Of a stretch of 64,000 nt of DNA, positions 23,568-36,819 are shown in pieces. The notes under the pieces are model-generated. The model searched no databases and had not been told where the DNA came from. It worked only from the letters and a program-made list of their open reading frames with translations. A program made the position numbers and the translations under genes. Where the stretch lies: contig NW_005434662.1 in NCBI RefSeq assembly GCF_000315625.1, positions 83,252-147,251 of the forward strand. The letters run 5' to 3'. Numbering within the stretch: the stretch's first letter is position 1; each line of letters starts with the position of its first letter. The DNA is from Guillardia theta CCMP2712. Lineage: Eukaryota > Cryptophyceae > Pyrenomonadales > Geminigeraceae.

Positions 23568-26500
23568 ATGGCAGGAGCAGGAGGGAGGCGCAAGGGCTCG
23601 ACGAGCTCGCTACCACAGCTTCAGGAAGAAGGCTTGTCGCCCGATCCGTCCATGTACACCACCTTCACTTCCGATGTCTCCCGGCACTCCAAAACTCTCA
23701 GCGTGTCCAACTTGTCTGCTATCAGCAGCCCTTCCAGCGCTCGTTCCATCAACGTCTTCCGATACTTCATGTCTCCTCGCCCAGACTCTCCCAAGGTCTT
23801 GAGCATGCGCCATGACGAGGAACTGACGCCCCTGCAGGCCATGGGCAGCGCGTTCATAGGCGACGATTTCGAGGCCTCTAAGAGGCAGCAGAGGTTGAAG
23901 CTGCTGCTGCTCATCCAGTGCTGACGCTACGGCAGCACCAGCGAGGTCGGGGGGGACTGGGTTCAGCCGACCCCCAGCAACCCACGAGACTTGTTCGACA
24001 TCAGCAAGACGCAGACGCAGTCGATGCTGGGCAAGGAGAGGCGGTCTAAGGTCAGCCGGGGATCCAATGGGAGGAGAGGAAGAGGATGATTCTCATGCAG
24101 TTCCCCGTCTACAACAAGCAAAGGGCATCCACACCCTTCATGCCCAAAGGTGCGCCTGCTTCTCACTCTGTCTCGTCTCATCTTGCCTCTTGTGTCAGCT
24201 CGGAAGCCGTTGAACCTCATGGAAGGAACTCTCAGGCGAGGTGACGGGAGCACCATGCGAGCCAGCCAATCGTAAGCGACTCGCTCCCCTCCTGTGCCTT
24301 CAGCTCCTGACAGCTCGTCAGGGTCATCAAGCCTTCGCATCACAGGGAGCAGGCAGGTAAGCAACTCGACCGACTCGTTGCCCTGCCAACCTGGTGCTGC
24401 AGAGGCTCTCAGCTCAAGGAGGGAAGAGACTCATCGCTCGCTCCCCTACATCGTCGTGGATCCGATCGCCAACAAGAAGGCTGACCGGATCCTAAGGGCC
24501 ATCAGGCATCATGACTACATCGTCCAAAGCCCGCAGCACAGCAAGGTGCCCACACGTGGAGATGCGCGAGCTGAGACTAGAACATGCAGGCTTACGCTAT
24601 CAGCGAGCGAGGTTATGTCGAGAAGCATGACAGAGGGCTTGCAGAGTTTGAAAGCTTGTCTGACCTGGGCTTCAACATGACATTGTATTCCCTTGCTTGC
24701 AAGGTGAGATTCATGTTTGCGAGAGATGTCTCTGCTCCATGTGACAGGAGACATCTCAGTTGCCATTATTTCGTCACTTCAAAGAATACAAAGCCTTTCG
24801 CTGGTGGGATAGAGCTCTGAGGAAGAGAAAGTTTCGAGATCGAATGGTAGCCCGCAATGATGAGGAGCATGAAGCGCTGATGTGCGGCAGAGGCGAATAG
24901 AGAAGCTCTTCCTGCAGTCTCGTCGAGAGTATCTTGCATGCATGCAGCTAGTCAACGACGAGTGTGTCAAGGTCACTCTCGACCTGTCCGTCGCTCTCTC
25001 ACTCGCTTCTTGCAGCTCAGCTTCAGCCTTCTTGACGAGGGGCCGCTGGTGCCTCACGCAGGTGCTGCTGCTGCTGCTCTCTAGCGAGGCTGATGCGAGG
25101 CAGGTCTGTCGCTAGAGAGCCTGACAGAGGAAGTGGGTCAAAGGCGGGAGACGGTAGAGGAAGCGGTTGAGAACCTCCGACTGAAACTCTCAGGTGACGC
25201 TCTTGCCCTTGTCTGTCCTGACCTGCGGCCTCAGACTACCTCGAGAGCTTCTTCACCTCCATCTCCAGTCAGTTCGCCATCTCAAAGCTGCGAGAAGTGT
25301 ACAAGAGGAACAGGCGAGGCGACATCGAAGAGGCTATCAGCATCGCTTCCGAAGACATGCACTGCTTGGGCAGATTGTACGCGCTTGTCGAAAACATTCT
25401 CTGTGAAAACGTCATTCGAATGAACATCAATGAGATCCAACGAATTGTCAAGCTGTTTCACAACCAAGATGGAGTGCTGCAGATGGATGCTTTCATGAAA
25501 CTGGACCAGGAGATTGAAGTTGGTGACATCTCTGCTCTGCTTGTTGGGAAGCAACCAGCTGACTGTGTTGAGCTTGTAACCATTCCATCTCTTGACCATG
25601 TAACAGAGAACTTGACGAAAGCACTTGATAGTTTGCACTTGAGTCTTTCCTATTCCATGAGGCCTTGCATACTTGACGATATAGACAGATTCATTGCAGA
25701 GGAGATATTCAGCAATTATTCCATGTACAAACCTTCTTTCGGCTCGACTGTCGTCAATTCCGTCGATTTCCTTTCGAGTCGTCAGGAGCTTTCGGATATT
25801 CTTGAGTTGTCTATGAAGCAAGTGTTTGCAAGCTGTCAGCAGATAGTTGGAGAGTTCAAACCGATCTTCGCCTTCCTCCTTCATCTCGATGCGGCCACTG
25901 CAAAGTTCCAGGAGAAGGTGGAGACGTTCGAGGTAGAAGTGGAGCACATCGTGCGATGGATCACCACCATCACCCGGCTCATCTCCTCCGACGTCCCGTG
26001 CGGGTCCATAAGGCTCAAGTTTCGAAGGCTCAAGAGCTACTTGCAAGAGAAAGTGCAGAGAGACGTGATGGACAAGCGCTTCGACATCTTCTACAAGTTT
26101 GTTTGTGACTCCATCACCGAGTTGAAGCTGGTTGGAGGGAAGTTCACGCAGAGGCTGGACGTCAACGTGAAGAAGTTCGAAGACGTGGTGGACCTGTTGA
26201 GAGCAATGGAGGAAGTGGACGGAACGATGGAGGAGTACATCTCCCGGGTGTACTCCATCACGAGGATGCGGGAGACTGTGCTGACTCACTTCAACTTCAC
26301 CTCCAAGGCTCTTGAGGATCAGAGCGGGAGGATCAACGTGCCGGTGCTGCAGGTAGCAGTGGCAGAGAAGATTCGAGAGGAGAGGCTGCAGGCGCAGTCG
26401 CGGTTCATGAACCGAAGAGACGCGTACGTCGAGCTGGTGCAGCAGGAGGTGAAGAGATTCCACAAGGCCTGCTCCGCTCTCCTCCAGAGTCTCAAGGCAC

Positions 26501-29500
26501 CAGAGTTTCACGACCTCAAGTCTGCAGCTGAAAGCATCGCCAAGCAACTTGAAGCCAAGAGCAGTCAGGCTAAGGAGCTGCTGGCTCGCAGAGAGATGAT
26601 CTTGTTTGCGGTGCGACACCTCAAGCTTTCAGTCTCTGACGACCAGGCTTCTCTCGAAGACGCTGAGAGCTGGATCGCTGCTCTGACGGCAGTCTGGAAG
26701 GTCTTGGCGAGTTGGAATGAGACGATGGAGAGGGTGATGAACACAAGCATCATGGAGCTGCAGGAGACGCTACAAGTCTCCTCCGTCGAGAGCCTCGTGG
26801 CGCAGGCTGAGCATGTCACCTCCTCCCACCCGTTTCTGCCAGTCACCATCAGGTTCACCCACGAGATCAGGTCCTTCCAAGCTCGATGGCAGGCGTTGAA
26901 GCCGCTGCTGGACTCGGCGATCACGAGCGACAGCCTGGAGTCGATCTTGCAGGGGAAGGGAGTGCGGATGTTGATGCCGACCAACCGGCTGACGTTTGCC
27001 ATGCTCATGGAGAAGAAACTGCTGGAGGACGACGAGCAGATCAGCAGCATCCTCAGCGCTGCGAGGAAGAAGGGGGACTACTCCTCCAAGCTCGACCTCC
27101 TGCGCAAGTCCGTCAAGACCTGCAAGCTTCAGCTGTGCCGGGGCCAGGGAAACCTGTGGGTCAAAGACGCAGAGCGAGTGAGGACGCTGCTGCAAGACAA
27201 TCAGAGCTTCTTCCGGTGGGTCAGCGAGATGAAACGCGGGGAGAAAGACCAGCTGTCAAACGTCTCTGAGCAGAACCTCGAGTCTCTCGCTTCCCTCACC
27301 CTCATCCACAAGTGCCAGGACCTCTGGTGCTGCTTCCGCATCCTCCGCCACGTCAAGAGCGACGAGCTGGAGCCCTTCCTCGAGGCTTTCCTGGGAGTGG
27401 AGGCTCTGTGGACGTCTTGCCTGGAGGATCTGGGGCACAAGACAGACATCATCTGGCTATCGGAAGTGAAGTTGGAAGATCACCTGCGGATTCAAGAGAT
27501 CGAGCAGAAGTTCCAGACCCTCCGGCCCTGCCTCGACATCCTCCACCGCATCATCTGCAAGCACTTCAGCAGACTTGTCACGCTCAAGCCGAGAGAGGCA
27601 GTCAGCCTTTACGCCTTCTTCCTTGAGCCTGGTCCCTCCCTCCCTCCCTCCCTCTGCCGCAAATGCTTTCCGAACTTGACGGGGATCGAACTGAAGGATG
27701 ACTTGCAACCAGCGCGAGTGCATTGCGAAGACGATGAAGTCTTGGTCTTGGATGAAAGCACATGTCAACTCAACACGACAGATGTCAAGATAAGCAACTT
27801 CTACCACCAACTCAAACATGCCGTCAAGGTTGCAATCTTCCAGGCGGTAGAATCAATCTTACATTCATCCAATGTAGATGATCTTTTCACAAATCACACA
27901 TTGCAAAGCATCATGATAGCCATGAGGCTAAATTTAACGGAACATTACCGTACGAGTGGGAAAGAGGAACTAGAAAGTCACATTCTTGATACCATGAAAG
28001 GTTTGGCGACATATCAGTCTGATGGCGAGGTGAGGAGAAGTTCGAGAAGAAAGGTTGCAAACTGCATGATGTTGCTGATGGAATGGAGGGACATGGAGTA
28101 TCAAGACATAGCGGATCATCAGTTTCTCTATGGAATTGTTGACCAGCAGATTTCTGTGTCTTGCGGCAAGTACACCATCAAGTATTCTTTCAACTACGTC
28201 AACGAGCATGTCGAGGTCTTGCTCACCGCGAGCACCAAGAGGATCCTGCAGAAGATGTTTGCGAGCCTCAGCTCTCCCTCCCTCCTCTCCCTCGGCAGGG
28301 CAGCAGAGGGTGAGCGGCTGATCAGACGAGTAGCTTCCATGTGCGGGTGTAACAGTCACGTGTACGACTGCATCATGCACGCCAAGACAGAAGAGCTGCT
28401 GGCCTGCGTGCGAGGGTCGATGGAGATGGAGGAGCTGGTGTGCCTGAAGCACGCGCACTTCCTCCCCTCTCCTTCCCTCGCAGCTCTGGCCAAGACGATC
28501 TTCCAAACATTGACATCTCCGTTGCAGACCCCAGAACCCTTCTCTCACCACGTGCGACCGCAGGTCTACCTGCTCTCTGACCAGCCACTCTCCTCGTCAG
28601 CCTTGCCGATCGAGATGCGGGAGACGCTGAGGCCTGTGGACGGAGTCTGCTGGAGGCAGGACAAAAGGTTTCTCTTCCACCTCTTCCTCAAGTCGTCAAA
28701 CCCGCGCGTGCCCGACGTGGTGGTCAGCAAGATCGAGCAAGCTCACAGCCTGGTGCAGCTCCTGGCGATGGAGCAGGAGCGGCAACGAGTCAACATCAGA
28801 TTCGTGAGAGTCTTGTGCGATGCAGTCGCCGCCAAGTGCCTCGAAGGCGCGACATCGCCGAGCTCAGAGGAGGGTCAGGTCGAGCTGGCGTTGAAGGCTT
28901 TCTTGCAGAGCTTGAGGCTCTTGTTGAGCACACAATCCTACGAGCGATGCTGCCTTGGCATTGAAGCAGCGATGAACTACTCCATACCCGAGTCCAGCGA
29001 TGCGGGGCTGTACGAGGGTATCAGGACATTGAGTGTAGAGGAGCCGTTTGCCTTCACAGAGACGTTTGTTGAGCGATGCGTCAGCTTATACCACTGCGTC
29101 ACGTCGGATGTCAGGATGACTCTGCTCTCTGGGGCGACCAAGGCAGGCAAGACGACGAGCATGGAGGTGGTGAAGAAGATGATGCTCTCGATGAGTCAGA
29201 CCAATGACCGCAAGAGCTACGGGGGCTGCATCAGCACCACCGTCATGCCCTTCTCCTTCCCCTATCAAAGTCAATACTTCTCCCCCAGCTGCGGGCCACC
29301 TGGAGGGATCGAGAGCATGGAGGTGCTGCACGATTACATCAGTCGCTTTCTCGATCGCCCGGTGGACGAGAACTTTCCTATCGAGAGCAGGTGGATGATC
29401 ATCGATATGCCTTCAACGCTGCAGCTGGAGGTGTTGGCCGACGGTCTAGACCAGCACTGCTTCAGCAGAGACTTCGCGGGAGGGGGCATGAGACCGAAGC

Positions 29501-32500
29501 TGCTGGTGGAGACGGATGAGATGGGAAGCGCCTCCCCCGCCACCATCAGCCTGCTCAACGTGCTGCACTACGAGGAAGGAGTGGTGGGCTGGAGAGAGTA
29601 CTTCCACCAGTGGATGAAGACGGTACAGAAGCAGCTGGATGACAAGGTTGTCAATGAGCTGAACCACCTGGTGGAAAGCCTCTTCCCTGAGATCGAGACG
29701 TTCATACGGCATAACTGCCAGCTCTACTTGTACATGTCCACCGTCAACGTCTGCAGATGCTTCTGCAGTATCCTTCACTACCACATCTTCCTCGGCAAGG
29801 CTGTGCCCTACAAGCGGTCCATCTCCTTCTGCCGCTCCTGCTTCATCTTCGCCGTTGCATGGTCGTGGGGCAGTTTGCTTCAGGTCCAGTCTCGCGGGAA
29901 GTTCGCCGCCACCATCAAGCAGATGGTTCTCGAGCACGACCTGCTTTCCGACGCCGAGAGCGGGCTGGTTGACGAGCTGTGGAACGTGTACGTGTCGTTT
30001 GAGACGATGAAGCTGAGAAAGTTCGACGAGATGGGAGAAGACATCGTAGCAGAAGAGAAGATCTCGTACGAGCGAGACACTGCTCTTATCATCCGAACCC
30101 CCGTCTTGCGAGTCTGCGACTACCTGTGGAACATGTTCAGGTTCCAGCAAGACAGCGTCTTCATCTACGGGGCTGAGAGCGAAGGCAAGACAACTCTGAT
30201 GACCTTCATGGCGTCCAACAGGAGGAGGTACGAGGCGGACTCGCAGGTGTCAGGGACCAGGTTGACGTCCTCCACCACCCCTCTAGAGTTCTGCAAGTGG
30301 GTCGAGAGCGAGGCGAGCCCGAGCTTCGCGGTGTCGAAGAAGATCCTGCTGGTCATCGACGACGTGCATGTGTCTCTAGAGCGCTGCGGGGAGACGTCGT
30401 ACATCTCCGAGATGCTGAGGAGCGTCCAGCTGTCGCGAGCGTTCTTCAAGGCTGACTCGTTCGAGGATGAGAAGAGGTTTCAAGCCGTTTGCACCACCCT
30501 CATCGGCGACCTCCGCTCGCTCACCCGCAAATCCGATCGCCTGCTCACGAGCTTCTTCCACCTCGAGATTCGATTTGCGTCCCTTCCCAACCTCCATGGC
30601 ATCCTCTCGCAGAAGGTGTCACAAGCTGAGATCTGGAGGTTCCCCAAGCTCAGGCCATACCTGGACAAGTTCACGTTCGCGCTCATGTACGTCTTGAACG
30701 CAGCCGAGCAGACCTTCACCTCGGGCCTGAGCTCGTCAAAGCGTGTGCTGCTGACGTGGAACGTGGACCAGGTTGTCACCGTCATGCAGTCCTTCAACAA
30801 CCTCAAGCTGAGGAGCGACAAGGACATTGAGTTCGGCCTGCAGTACCTCTGGCACGAAGCGTCTCGAGTCTTCCTCGATCGGCTGCTGGGCTCAGAGGTG
30901 GAGCAGGAAGTGGGACTTCGGGTGAGGGAGTGCTTTGTCAAGGCGCTGGGGAGTCAGAACAAGCGGAACATTCGGATCGCCTGCGAGGCTCAAGTCTACT
31001 TCGTGACTCTCCCCGAGCTCAAAGTCAAGGACACCGGCGACTCCAACCGTCGGGCTTCCACCAAAGTCGTGTCGAGGAGCTGGGAAACGTTGGAGCTGAC
31101 GGGAAGAGACATGTTGACAAGAGCTGAGAACACGCTGACGTGCTCGCGTGATTGCTCGCACCTGCTCTTCCTTGACAACCTTGTCAAGCACCTCAGTCAC
31201 GTCCTGCGCGTCCTCCGGCCGGACTCGAGGATGCGATGCTGCGTCATGGCTGGACCCAGAGAGGCGGGGAAGGAGGAGGTGCTGCGGATGGCCGCGAGGA
31301 TGTGCCACTACGAGATCTGCTTCGAGACAGACAGCAACGGGCTTGACGTACTGCAGGAGCTCAAGGTTTCCCTGCACCACCGCGAGCACAAGCTCTTCGT
31401 GCTGCAAAGCGACGGGCTCTTGCTTCAGAGCGTGCACGGAGAGTACGTGAGCAAGCTGATCAAGGGACAAGGGCTGGAGCGATGGGAGGCCCTCGGCAGC
31501 CGCCACGTTCGCATCGCCATCACGATGAACTTTGTGGAGAGTGAGGAGGTGGTCCGGGTGCCCGAGCAGCTGGTCAAGGTGCTGCCGTTCGCCTCGGTCT
31601 CGTGGTGCAGAGGCTGGTCGGACGAGTCGCTGCGATCCTTTGCTAGCCAGCAGACCCTGAAGGTGTCGAGTACGTGCAGCACACCTGAGGTGATTCACGA
31701 CCTGCATAAGATCTTTCAGCGAGCTACGATGCGCAAATTCTCGTTGAGCTCGAAGCAGCTGTCGTGCCTCGACCCCCTAATGTTCACCTTGGTACACGTG
31801 TTCAAGTACATCTTCTCAGCGCTGCAGGAGAGGTTCGCGTCGAGAAAGACCACCATCAGGCAGGCGCTGGAGACCTACCAGAAGCTTCAGGAGCTTCAGA
31901 GCAGCGTGGAAATGGAGTATGACAACCAGAAGAAGATTGTCAAGCAGACGTCTGCCGCTCAGAGCAAGTGGCGAGATGATACAATGCAGTTCAGAAAGAT
32001 TGTCCAACGAGCTCGCAAGATAGCCGAGGACGAAGAGATCGAGATGCTGCGATCTGTGCTGGAGGGCGATGCGCCGGGCCCCGAGCTGTCAAGAGAGTTC
32101 TATCAAGCTCAGATCCAGCTGCAGGCAGCTACAAAGGCTGTCGCCAACTTATCAGAGGCGCACTACATGCAGCTGGAGCTGGTGCAGGGCCATGAGGAGC
32201 TGCTGGAGTTGCTGCATGAGGCCTTGTGTGCCTGCCTCAGAATCCCCTACGAGCCCTTTGAGAGCGACCGGCTGAACCACCTCAAGTCGCTGTGCCCCCA
32301 GCTGTCGGAGAAGATCAGCAGCTTCGAGCTGCAGGCGATGAGCATGCATGACCTGCAGAGGCTGCGCAAACTGTCGTCAAACAAGCGCTTCATCCCCGAG
32401 AAGTTCTTCGTCATCAACAAGGCGGCCGGCGCTCTCGTGCACTGGGTGAGATCCGTCGAGCTGTTGGGGCGGCTCAACGAGTGGATGAATCCGAACTCGC

Positions 32501-35500
32501 ACACCAACCAGCATCAGTCCCTGGATCAAGTGCAGCGCATGGCGCGACTGCCGCTCATGACCATGAACCAGGTCGAGTCGGAAGTTGAGAACGCGCGGGC
32601 GACGCATCTGAATGCGATCAGAGAAGAGTCGGAGGCGAAGGAGAAGATGCAGAAGCTGCGGAGAGTGTTGGAGTCTTGCAGCCTTGTCCTGGAGATTCTA
32701 GCGGATGACCAGAACTATTGGAAAGAGGAGGAGGAGGAGTTGAGCAGGGAGGAGCAGAACAGCTTTGGAGATGCCCTGCTCTACGCTTGTTTCCATACTT
32801 ACTTGGGTCTCTTTGACTTCCAGGGCCGACAGAGGCTGTTGGATGAGCTCAAGCAGCATCTGCTCCAGAGCCGAATCGAAGTTTCGAGTGAGTTCAGCAT
32901 CGATAACTTGTTGAAGCATATGGTTGCTATCTCCGAGTCCTTCGTCAAGTTTCCGCAGAAGAGCAGCTCGGTGAAAGAGCTTGTCTTCACCGTTTTCAAC
33001 TCCCCCAAGATACCTCTGTTCGTCGATGCCTCCGGCCTCATGTGGTACTTCATGTCGACCTACTGCCGCGCTTCAGTCTTTCGCGGCAACGACGCGTCCC
33101 TCGAAGACTTCTTGACGCTCGCCAAGGACAAGGCCGAGCTCGTCCTGCTGTCTGACGTGGAGGTGGAGAGAAGGACCCTGCTGTCGCTGCTTGAGCGAAG
33201 ACCAGACCTGCGACCAGAAGCGTTTGGGCTGGGGGAGAAGCAGTACGCCCTCTTCTTCTTCTCACGGCTTGACCTCCGGTCACTCGACTGGCGCAAGGAC
33301 CTGACGCACTTCACCGTGTGCTGCTGTGAGTTTGACCAAGAGGCGACTGAGGAGCTCATGTCGGACCTCGTCCTCGAGACGCTGGACCCCTCGGCCAAGA
33401 GGGGATGGATGGACTATCACCGCCAGCTGTCCGTCCTGCAGAATCAGCTGCGAGGGAAGATCGAGGCGATCCGAGACCTCATCTGCCACTCGGACTTCAT
33501 CGCTGACATTCAGGAGGCTGAGTCAAGCGCAACCCTCGACCTCTGCCAGTCCGTCAAGCACCTCCGAAAGCAGATGCAGGACTACGTGGTGGCGAGTGCG
33601 GAGAAGCTCAAGAACCGAGACTACTTGTCAGCTTTCTCTCGCAACTGCTCCAGCCTCCTCCGCGCAGCGCCAGAGACGAGTAGGATAACAGGTAAGACTT
33701 GGAGTCACTAGAGGAGTTGCTTGACTGTTGCCTTCAGGTGTCTTCGACTCGTCCATCCATCAGCTTAGACAAGCCTTGGGGTTGATGGACAGTGTGGATT
33801 CTATGGAGTACGGCACCAAACACTTCTCCGACGTAATGAGCAAGCAGACAGATGAGATCGTAGCCGCCTGGCTGTCCCTCACCTTCCTCGCTCTCCCCGA
33901 CTCTCAGTTCGGTCTCGTCTCCCTCGTCTGCCTCGCCCACGTGCATGGCCGTCCCTTCAACAAGGTTTGGGCCCTGTGGCAGGCGGCGACTCGAGCGCTC
34001 CACGAGGCGGGCGAGGCGGACCTGTGCTCCCTGGGCCAGAGGGAGTGCGGACCCCAGCAGATGTTCAGCAGGGTTGGATGGAGGGTCTTGCGGGAGATGA
34101 AAGAACAGCTGGGGGTGCATTATGACGCGTTGGTGATGAGCATAGAGCACGACCCTGGCAGGTGGAGGCGATACGTAGAGAGCCAAGCTCTCTCCCTCGA
34201 CTCCTTCCCCTTCAAGTCCTCCGGCTCCATCTCGATGCCTCTGGAGAAGGTGGTGGTGTGCGCCATGGCTCTCATGCCGCACAGGCTCAACGAGCTGCTT
34301 GACGTCTTGACGGGGGAGACTCAGACGAGGGTGTGGAGGTTCATGGAGGACAATCGGGTGAAGTTGAGCCAGTACATGGCCAGACTTGATCTCAACGTCT
34401 CCACCTTTCGTCATGGGGCATCTGCTCTTGCCTATACTCGCATCATTGCTCAACAGCTGCACAGCCTTGACCCGACAAGCTCCTCGCCTGCTCGCCTTGA
34501 GCTCCAGCATGAGGGCGACACCGACGGGGGCAGCAGGAAGGAGGAGGGCAAGCACGACCGTTGGGTGGTCACCGAAGCTCCGGATGCGACTTGGAAAGGA
34601 GAGGGAGGCTCAGGGCGGGTGAAACTTGTGCGGGTATGGGACTATACGACCTCGGCCTCGTTCAAGCAGCTCAAGAACTCCATGACGCTGAGCGACGGGA
34701 TGATGCTTCTACCCCCTGCTCTCCTGCAAGCCATGGTCCATCAGTCCTGGGCTCGACGAAGCGATGCTCCCTTCTGGAGGTTCGCCGTTGGACTCTCTTA
34801 CTTCCTGTCTCTGCTTCTACAAACATGCGGAAAGATGCAAGCTCAACATCTGTTCGACATGGTGCCGATCAAGCATGTGCATGTCACGTTGCTGTGTGAG
34901 CGCATGGCTGAATGGCAGGGCGACAAGGTGAGGCTTGTGATGCCGAAGCTCATCGGGAGTCACTTGAGGCATCAGGTCGAGGAGCTTGCTGACAGCATCC
35001 TCCTCCATGTCGTGAACTTCTTGGGCGACGTGGCCATGACGTGGCAGGCTCAGCAGCTCGAGGGTCTCTACCGCAGCATCATATGCGAGAAGCTCTTCGG
35101 AGAGAGTGAGAGCTTGACGGTGATGCTTGCGTCCTCGTGCGCGCCCTGTGATGCCTTGAAGCAGGTGCTGGACAACAAGATCGCAGCTCCAGACGCACAT
35201 GTCGCCTCTCAGTCTGCGATGATAGCCTATGCTCTCACCTTACCTCCGTTGCACCCTCGGACGTTGGACAGTCTCACGATCAAGGTAAGGTCGGTGCTTC
35301 AGCCCGCTCCTCACACTGCTGGTCAGTATGAGTGGAGCACGGAAGAAGCCATCCTCCGAGCCCTCCCGACGCCTCTCGTCCATCTCGCCAACCTCAACAT
35401 CTCGCGTGTCTTGTCCAAGCTGGACACACTCGTCATGCCCAACCCGCTGGTCGGTCTTGCCTCCCTCTTGTCGTCCCTCATGTCCTTCCTTCAGACTCAA

Positions 35501-36817
35501 GGCCGCATCCGGGTGCTCGGGAGGGAGGTAGAGGTGGGGCCCAGCTAGGATCGAGCTGACTCGCGTGAAGGGTGGGGGATTGCAGAGCAGAACAGCGCTG
35601 CTCATGTACGAGGCCTTCGTGGGAGACGAGATGCTGGCGCACAACACAGTCGTGGAGACCATCACCGTATCAACCGTATCAATGTCATGTCGCTCCGCTT
35701 GACTCAATGCATGCAGGAGAGGATCAAAGCCTGCAAGCTGCTGCTGTCCGGACGAGTCTGACAAGCCTGAGCTTGACAGTCTTCACTGTTGACGAGAGTT
35801 GCAGGCAAAGTTGAGTGAGAGCAGCGGCTTGGTACAAGCCCTTGCTCGAGAGAGGTGCCTCCTGACCCGTCTTGTCCCTCTTGACTTTGTGGGGATGGCA
35901 GGGTTCCGGCGAGTTGGGATGTAGGGGCGAACAAAGTTGGCATGCCTATCAGCAGGTTTCTGGAGCAAGTGAAGGAACGAGGAGGCTGGCTTCAAACTTG
36001 CATCAGCAACCTCAACCAAGCGGTGAGAGCTGCTCAAGTCGCTCTAAAGTGAAACCTCTTCTCAGAGCATACACGCCAACTCACCTGCAGTCCCCTTGCA
36101 CCTGCACTATGAGCCGGGGCACCTCTTTGACATGTTGCTCGCCCTCAATCACAACTCCGACAGGTCGAGGTCAAGTTTCATGGTTGCTACTGACACCTTG
36201 CGCTAGAAGCGACGCCGCGGAGTCCGACATCTCGCTCATGGTCCTTCCTGCCTTGGCCTCTTTCTGCTCGCTCACGCCTAGCAGTTGTATCCCCTCAAGG
36301 ACCTCGATGATCTAGCTCGGTCGTGGCCGCAGGCTTGCGTGCTTGCTCTAGTGTACTTCAGGTGCTGTGACGGCTCTCTGCTTGCAGATTGACGAAGAAA
36401 CAGGCGGACCAAGTTCGATGCTGACGAAGGAGTGCTGCGAAGTGTTGTTAACGAGCAAGACGCTTCATTGCATCCTGCCGAGAGAGTTTGCGTCATGGTT
36501 TGCTCGCCTTGAGCTCGCTGGATGTGACAGGCATGTCTCAGGTCTGCAAGAGAAGCTCGATGCCTTTAAGGAGGCAGATGAAGAAGGAAGGGCTGAGCTG
36601 GTGCAGCATCAGGCTCTATCGCTACCCGCTCCACCCGCGGGTATGCCTCCTGCTTTCCTTGCATCTGGTGACAGTGCGGCAGCTCTACGGGCATGCTTCT
36701 TTGCAGTACGTGTGCAACCTTGTCGTGAGGACGGACTTGCATCCCTCTCGCGTCGATGAGCTCGGAGTCTGCGCCTTCCTGTCGTCGACCATGCATGCAG
36801 GTGATGGGCTACAGTGA
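23568..36817 (+). CDS. Divergent dynein-heavy-chain-like protein with degenerate AAA1
   Basis: About 4,100 residues. Exons: 23568-23893, 23936-24050, 24101-24149, 24199-24271, 24314-24356, 24405-24545, 24590-24703, 24748-24846, 24891-24971, 25016-25061, 25104-25193, 25235-33689, 33738-35527, 35586-35666, 35717-35755, 35805-35854, 35902-36022, 36066-36163, 36207-36240, 36285-36338 and 36388 onward. Order: tail and linker; an AAA1 region whose P-loop reads GRAAEGERL (no Walker Lys-Thr); AAA2 with GATKAGKTTS and the family signature GSASPATIS; AAA3 with GAESEGKTT and Walker B ILLVIDD; AAA4 with GPREAGKEE; a coiled-coil stalk from about 31840 to 32720 around a short tip; then AAA5/AAA6-like and C-terminal regions. 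Loss of AAA1 argues against a normal processive motor. DNHD1-like or structural roles are possible. Sequence past 36388 has three competing frames; the end is tentative and abuts GC island 3. Confidence 0.82.
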
Positions 36818-36819
36818 CT

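Noticed and set aside
23922-23924. In-frame TGA in the dynein-like gene as a possible recoding site
   Set aside because: A 42-nt GT-AG intron (23894-23935) removes it and keeps frame; an intron of identical length is required again at 25062.
25282-26619. 445-residue minus-strand frame under the dynein-like gene
   Set aside because: Antisense shadow of a long GC-rich exon; no motif and no start context.
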